DNA from: Eutreptiella sp. 'Long Island Sound 2002'
Taxonomy: Eukaryota > Euglenozoa > Euglenophyceae > Eutreptiales > Eutreptiaceae
Assembly: GCA_964036045.1 (NCBI GenBank)
Contig: OZ038383.1
Span: 68,531,888-68,595,887, forward strand
Length of the DNA: 64,000 bases
Direction of reading: 5' to 3'
How positions within the stretch are numbered: the stretch's first letter is position 1; every line of letters begins with the position of its first letter. Positions 60,011 through 64,000 of this stretch are shown one piece after another. The position numbers and the translations under genes were made by a program. Below the pieces are notes generated by a model, which was not told the DNA's origin, did not search any database, and saw only the letters and a program-made list of their open reading frames with translations.

Positions 60011-61235
60011 CGCCCTAGCTGCCCACCCCACGGACGGGCAGCCAGGGGAGGGCGAGCGCCTAATGCCAGGCGCCCCCTCACAACGGCGCAGGGGAACCCC
60101 CCATGGGGACGCCCTCTCGCCAGCCCCACAGCGCGCAATGCCGCTCGCAAGAGCGCACGCTGTGGGGCAGGTACTGGGTCCCCACGCCGACACCACCTGC
60201 GCCCGGGAAACACGGGTCGCGGAGCCCTGGCTGCCCGCCCCAGGGGACCCGGGGCCGGCAGAGGGACAGCGCCAGACACCAGACGCTCCTCACAACCGTA
60301 GAAGGCCACCCCCCCGGGACGGCCTCCCACCACCCCCGCGGCACGCAGCCCCCCGCAGGGCATGCAAGCCAAAGAAACAGTGCTGGGCCCCAACGCCCGC
60401 AAACCCGCGCCCACAGCAAGTGGGCAGCGGACCCCGACAGCCCGCCCTGAGGACAGGCAGCCGGGGGAGGACGAGCGCCTGACCTCAGACGCTCCTCACA
60501 ACGGCGCGGGGCACCCTCCCCGGGGACGCCCTCCCGCCACCCCCACAGCGCGCAACGCCGGCTCACAAGAGCGCACGCTGTGGAGCCGGTGCTGGGTCCC
60601 CCATGCCCACAGCACCCGTGCCCGGGACACATGGACAACAGGTCGTGGCTGCCCGCCCTCAGGGACAGGCGGCAGGGAGAGGAAGAGCGCCTGACACCGG
60701 ACGCCCCTCAGAACGGTTGAAGGCCAACCCCCCCGAGACAGCCTCCCACCACCCCCGCGGCACGCAGCCTCCTGCAGGGCATGCAAGCCAAATGGACAGT
60801 GCCCGGCCCCCACGCCCGCACACCTGCGCACACAACACGTGGGCAGCGGAGCCCGACAGCCCGCCCTGAGGACGGGCAGCCGGGGGAGGACAATCGCCTG
60901 ATCTCAGACGCCCCTCACAACAGCGCAAGCCCCCCCCCCCCCGGGGAAGCCCTCCTGCCACTCCCACAGCGCGCAACGCCGGCTCGCAAGAGCGCACGCT
61001 GTGGGGCCGGTCCTGGGTCCCCACGCCCACACCACCCGCGCCCGGGAAACACGGGTTGCGGAGCCCTGGCTGCCCGCCCCAAGGGACACGGGGCCAGGGG
61101 CGGGACAGCGCCAGACACCAGACGCCCCTCACAACAGTAGAAGACCACCCCCCCGGGACGGCCTCCCACCACCCCCACGGCAGGCAGCCCCCCGCAGGGC
61201 ATGCAAGCCGAAGGGACAGTGCTGGGCCTGCACGC
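60011..61235. repeat. Satellite of about 210-bp monomers in 420-bp units
   Basis: CTCACAAC-type landmarks recur near 60077, 60296, 60493, 60704, 60914 and 61126, i.e. every 200-220 bp. Alternate monomers are more alike: CACAGCGCGCAACGCCG followed by GCAAGAGCGCACGCTGTGG-type sequence appears at about 60122, 60545 and 60966, giving a roughly 420-bp higher-order period. Element D interrupts the array at 61236. Confidence 0.85.
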
Positions 61236-61947
61236 AGTAAGAAAAAGTCACTGCCATGCCTTTTTTTGAAGGGCTCGATCCAGGCCAAGCCCCCCTTGAG
61301 ACCCCTTTGTTGATGCTAAGACTTACTTAAGTATTTTTATCTCTCTTTTGAAGCCTAAAGTACACTTTCTCAGGGGAACTAGGCTTATAACCCTAGCCCC
61401 CCATGAAGGTCACCCCTACCACTCAACTGTGCGGAGGTATCTCCCTTCATGGGGGTTATACCGAAATAAAGTAGGCATTACATGCCCAAGGCCTTGGAGG
61501 TTAAGCCTAGTGGTCCCCCACCTCAAGACCCCTATACCCAACTGTTTCTACCACTTATTGTGGTACTACGTTTTAACTGTTTTCGAATTCAGTTGCTTGG
61601 CCAAGTCATATTCTCTGTCTGGCCTAGGTCCTTTGCCCCATATTCCTAACCAGCTCCATTTCATCCAAAAGAGTGCACATGAAGGGCTTGATGCTAACTT
61701 GGAGGCTAGAGTCAGGCCACCTTTCACTTAAAATCATTTGTTTTATCCATTTGTGATGGAACCTTTATATTTAAGCCTGCTTTGTCTATCTGCAGCCCTT
61801 CTGTGATACACTGGATTCCAAAACTATTCATTGATCCGATCCACATCCTGTTCTTGCTCTACTTGCTGCTTTGGCTTTTTTTTTCCAACTTCAAAACCTG
61901 CAGGATTTCATCAAAATCATTAGGGCACTAATCAAGAACATCTTTTG
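61236..61947 (+). repeat. 5' LTR of element D
   Basis: Starts AGTAAGAAAAAG (as LTR A does on the minus strand) and ends just before GGTAGCAGAGGC. Its right edge is inferred from the PBS because the second LTR is not in the window. A/T-richer than the satellite it sits in. Confidence 0.65.
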
Positions 61948-61959
61948 GGTAGCAGAGGC
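61948..61959 (+). other. Primer-binding site of element D
   Basis: GGTAGCAGAGGC, complementary to the 3' end of initiator-methionine tRNA (before CCA). Confidence 0.65.
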
Positions 61960-62019
61960 AACCCCCGAGAACCTTTGGAACCGACTCTGAGAAGTACACA
62001 AGCCAAAACCAGAAACAAA

Positions 62020-62469
62020 ATGTCCACACCATCAGTACAGCTGTCTGCCAGGACCTGGCCAATTCGGAGTGTACAAGTTCAACTTGGCAACAGTGGGCCC
62101 ATCTCAATGAGTGAGCCCAAGCTCAGAGCTGCATCTGGGTCTCAAGAAGATCCGGTTCACAGAAGGGCGGAACAAGAAGCGCCCAGATTAACCACTGAGG
62201 CCTTAGCGGCAAGTGGTGACAGCCTGCAACACCTTCGCCGAAGGATGGCGTATCCATCTCCCGCTCTGCCTGCCCAGCTTTTTCGTCTACCGCTACAGCA
62301 GCTGGAGGACCTGAGGAACAACACGAATTTAGAAGGAGAATGGACAAATATCTTCTCCACGAGGAGTACTACAAGTCCGTCAGAGGGGAAGATGGAGGGG
62401 AACCACTTGAAGCCTTGGGATCCCCACCATACACGGACATGGGTTCCTGCCCTTAATCCAACCCACTGA
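62020..62469 (+). CDS. Possible N-terminal Gag of element D
   Basis: A frame from ATG 62020 (MSTPSVQLSARTWPIRSVQ) to a stop at 62467-62469, about 150 residues, with no recognised motif. By position it should be the disordered N-terminal part of Gag, as in element A. The downstream gag frame begins in another frame, so a shift separates them. Confidence 0.35.
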   Translation: MSTPSVQLSARTWPIRSVQVQLGNSGPISMSEPKLRAASGSQEDPVHRRAEQEAPRLTTEALAASGDSLQHLRRRMAYPSPALPAQLFRLPLQQLEDLRNNTNLEGEWTNIFSTRSTTSPSEGKMEGNHLKPWDPHHTRTWVPALNPTH

Positions 62470-62572
62470 CGGACCTGGCCGCCACTGTGTCCCTACCCAG
62501 GCGACCGAGAGGGCCAGCATGGCGTCCAGAGCTGCCAATCACTAGCAGGAGCCCTGACTGTGCCCAGCTCAT

Positions 62573-63052
62573 GTGGAGGAGTCCCATTGCCCAGGGCCAA
62601 CCTATGGTGCCCTGGACCGTACGGCCGAACTACTGGCCAAACTGCTGTCTGGGTCCCCAGACCCAGATGTGACAGCCCTGTCTGAGGCTGTCAAGGCTAA
62701 ATTGGGTATCACTGAACCCTTACCCCAGCCAGCGCTAGCCTCACCCTCTCCCGGACTGAGCACGCCTGCTGAAGATCTCAAAAGATCAAGGGTGTCCAGG
62801 TTGCTACCCAAGCTCACTTGCCCCAGCCCTTTTCATCCTCGCGCTAGGACAGTCCCTATAGCTGAACTACAGGACGTGCCTGTGACAGAGACTGAGAAAA
62901 GAGGGCTAACAGCCCTGGCACCCCTTGCCGGCGTACCTTCCCCGCCCTCAGGTTTAACCCCAGGGGGTGGGAAGAGTGGCAGACCAATTGCCCAGCCGAA
63001 CATCCAGCTGGAATTGCCAGACTTCGACACGAAAATCTGCGCGAATGGGCAG
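62573..63052 (+). pseudogene. Gag middle region of element D
   Basis: The frame gives LDRTAELLAKLLSGSPDPDV, LSEAVKAKLGITEPL, a Pro/Ser-rich stretch, and NIQLELPDFDTK, which corresponds to the NLPEF start of the capsid-like part in element A. A one-base shift near 63030 moves the reading to the next frame (NLREWAEEFADFLLLTGQSH). Confidence 0.6.
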
Positions 63053-64000
63053 AAGAATTTGCTGACTTTCTTTTGCTGACCGGCCAATCCCATGTGGATG
63101 TTGCCACTAAATGTTCATTGTTGAAACGCTCATGCGAAAAGAAATTTTGCAAAAACAGGTGAAGCAGATTGTGAAAACCTGTTCAACATGGGTCGAGGTT
63201 CTACAAAGACTGGAGAAAACGTTCCCGGTCTATGAGACTGACCTCAGTGTACGCACACACATTGAGGAGCTCCCTGTGCTCCCTGAGTTTCCTTCCGCTG
63301 CGCCAGTCTCTGAATATGTGTGCGACCTGGAGTATCGGTTCTCACGGATGAACGTGGGTTCCTATGGGGCCCCAGAAGCACACCTGTGGCTCATGAGTAA
63401 GATCCCTGCCCGTACGTTGGACGATTGCCGCACTAGCTCTGAGAGGAAGAGTCGGACCCACACGTACAACGACCTTGTGGACCTGCTGATCGAGCTGGCC
63501 CTTGAGAGGGAGAGTGACTCCCACATGGATAAATTCCTCAAGAAACATCTCGGTCGAGGTGGCAACCGTACCCCCGAGCGTGGCGAAGGGAAAGGGCCTA
63601 AAAATCTCACTAACCCCAACCAGGGTGGTGGTAAGGGTAGGGGTAACCTGCGTGCCATGAACGAGGTTAAGCCTGAAGCAGGTACACCCCCGCTGTTCTT
63701 CTGTAAGCCTGTCAATGACAAGGGGGGACCTTGTCATGCCCCTGACTGCGACCTCCGCAGTGGTTGTATGCTGCAAATGAAACGACAGCAGCACACCAAA
63801 GATGGGAAATTAGTGACCCATCAGGACCATTTCAGGTGTACCATCACCTGTGGTTACTGTGGCAAACGTCGTCACAACGAGGACGAATGTCACATTAAAA
63901 AACGTGAGAGTGACAAACACAAACGGCAGGAGGCGGAACGCCAGAAGACCCAAACACCCTCCATAACTCCCCAGAATGGCGATAAGGGTGGTAGGGGAGG
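63053..64000 (+). pseudogene. Gag capsid and CCHC knuckle of element D (window end)
   Basis: Two frame segments. Up to about 63150 the frame gives FADFLLLTGQSHVDVATKCS; a second shift then leads to QKQVKQIVKTCSTWVEVLQR, YETDLSVRTHIEELPVLPEF, WLMSKIPARTLDDCRTSSER and LLIELALERESDSH. A knuckle CGYCGKRRHNEDEC at about 63850-63892 follows. Each segment matches Gag of element A (e.g. YETDLSIRAEIQNLPVL, CAFCGKRKHYEDEC). It is open to the window edge. Gag coats the RNA in the particle. Confidence 0.78.

Larger units (their letters stand above)
61236..64000 (+). mobile_element. Ty3 element D (5' part, runs off the window)
   Basis: The plus-strand LTR starts AGTAAGAAAAAGT, the same terminus as element A in its own orientation. 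An initiator-tRNA-like PBS and a gag closely related to that of A follow. Insertion is inside a satellite monomer. Gag contains at least two frameshifts, so the copy is probably decayed. Pol and the 3' LTR lie beyond the window. Confidence 0.8.

Noticed and set aside
59439-60196. Minus-strand ORFs of 150-220 codons after U6
   Set aside because: Leu/Cys/Val-rich overlapping frames in CAC- and purine-biased DNA that run into the satellite; no motif.

Overview
This window is nuclear DNA of a eukaryote and consists almost entirely of transposable elements and satellites. The evidence is Ty3/gypsy (chromovirus-type) LTR retrotransposons with chromodomains, a LINE-like family ending in RNase H plus a zinc knuckle, a tRNA-derived SINE, a U6 snRNA sequence and several tandem repeats. 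I found no operon, no bacterial gene and no convincing single-copy host protein gene. The strong GC bias, the plant/alga-like U6 and the nested chromovirus load would fit an alga or other protist with a large repeat-rich genome. I cannot name the species from sequence alone.

Layout. 1-3465 (minus) and 3476-10524 (plus): two 5'-truncated copies, head to head, of one LINE-like family with an unusually long Pro-rich coding tail beyond RNase H and the zinc knuckle. 10525-12996 (minus): remnant of a short-LTR Ty3 element (B'). 13431-14800 and 26122-30826 (minus): a third LINE-like copy, split by Ty3 element A (14801-26121, minus, LTRs of about 798 bp, TSD ACCGG) and also carrying a SINE (26248-26537, 14-bp TSD). 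30827-36650: GTG-rich low-complexity DNA, a 64-bp tandem array, a large 65-bp tandem array and a hairpin-bearing tandem repeat. About 36660-40277 and 57156-59292 (minus): a decayed chromovirus B, split by the nearly intact element C (40278-57155, plus, LTRs of about 2.84 kb, TSD GTGA). 59293-59392: U6 snRNA sequence abutting the truncated end of B. 60011-61235: satellite of about 210-bp monomers in about 420-bp higher-order units. 61236-64000: 5' part of a fourth Ty3 element (D, plus), related to A, inserted into the satellite and cut off by the window end.

How the parts relate. Elements A and C each have Gag and Pol in one reading frame separated by a single stop codon (TGA in A, TAG in C), which suggests stop-codon readthrough. 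Both also carry a similar extra module of about 120 residues between protease and reverse transcriptase that I do not recognise from ordinary Ty3 elements; it faintly recalls Dam-like or DIRS-type adenine-methyltransferase domains. The LINE-like family, its possible association with the 65-bp minisatellite, and the SINE are the other candidates for undescribed biology. Many frameshifts fall in C or G homopolymers, so some apparent pseudogenes may be assembly errors. All motif calls are by eye; no search was run.
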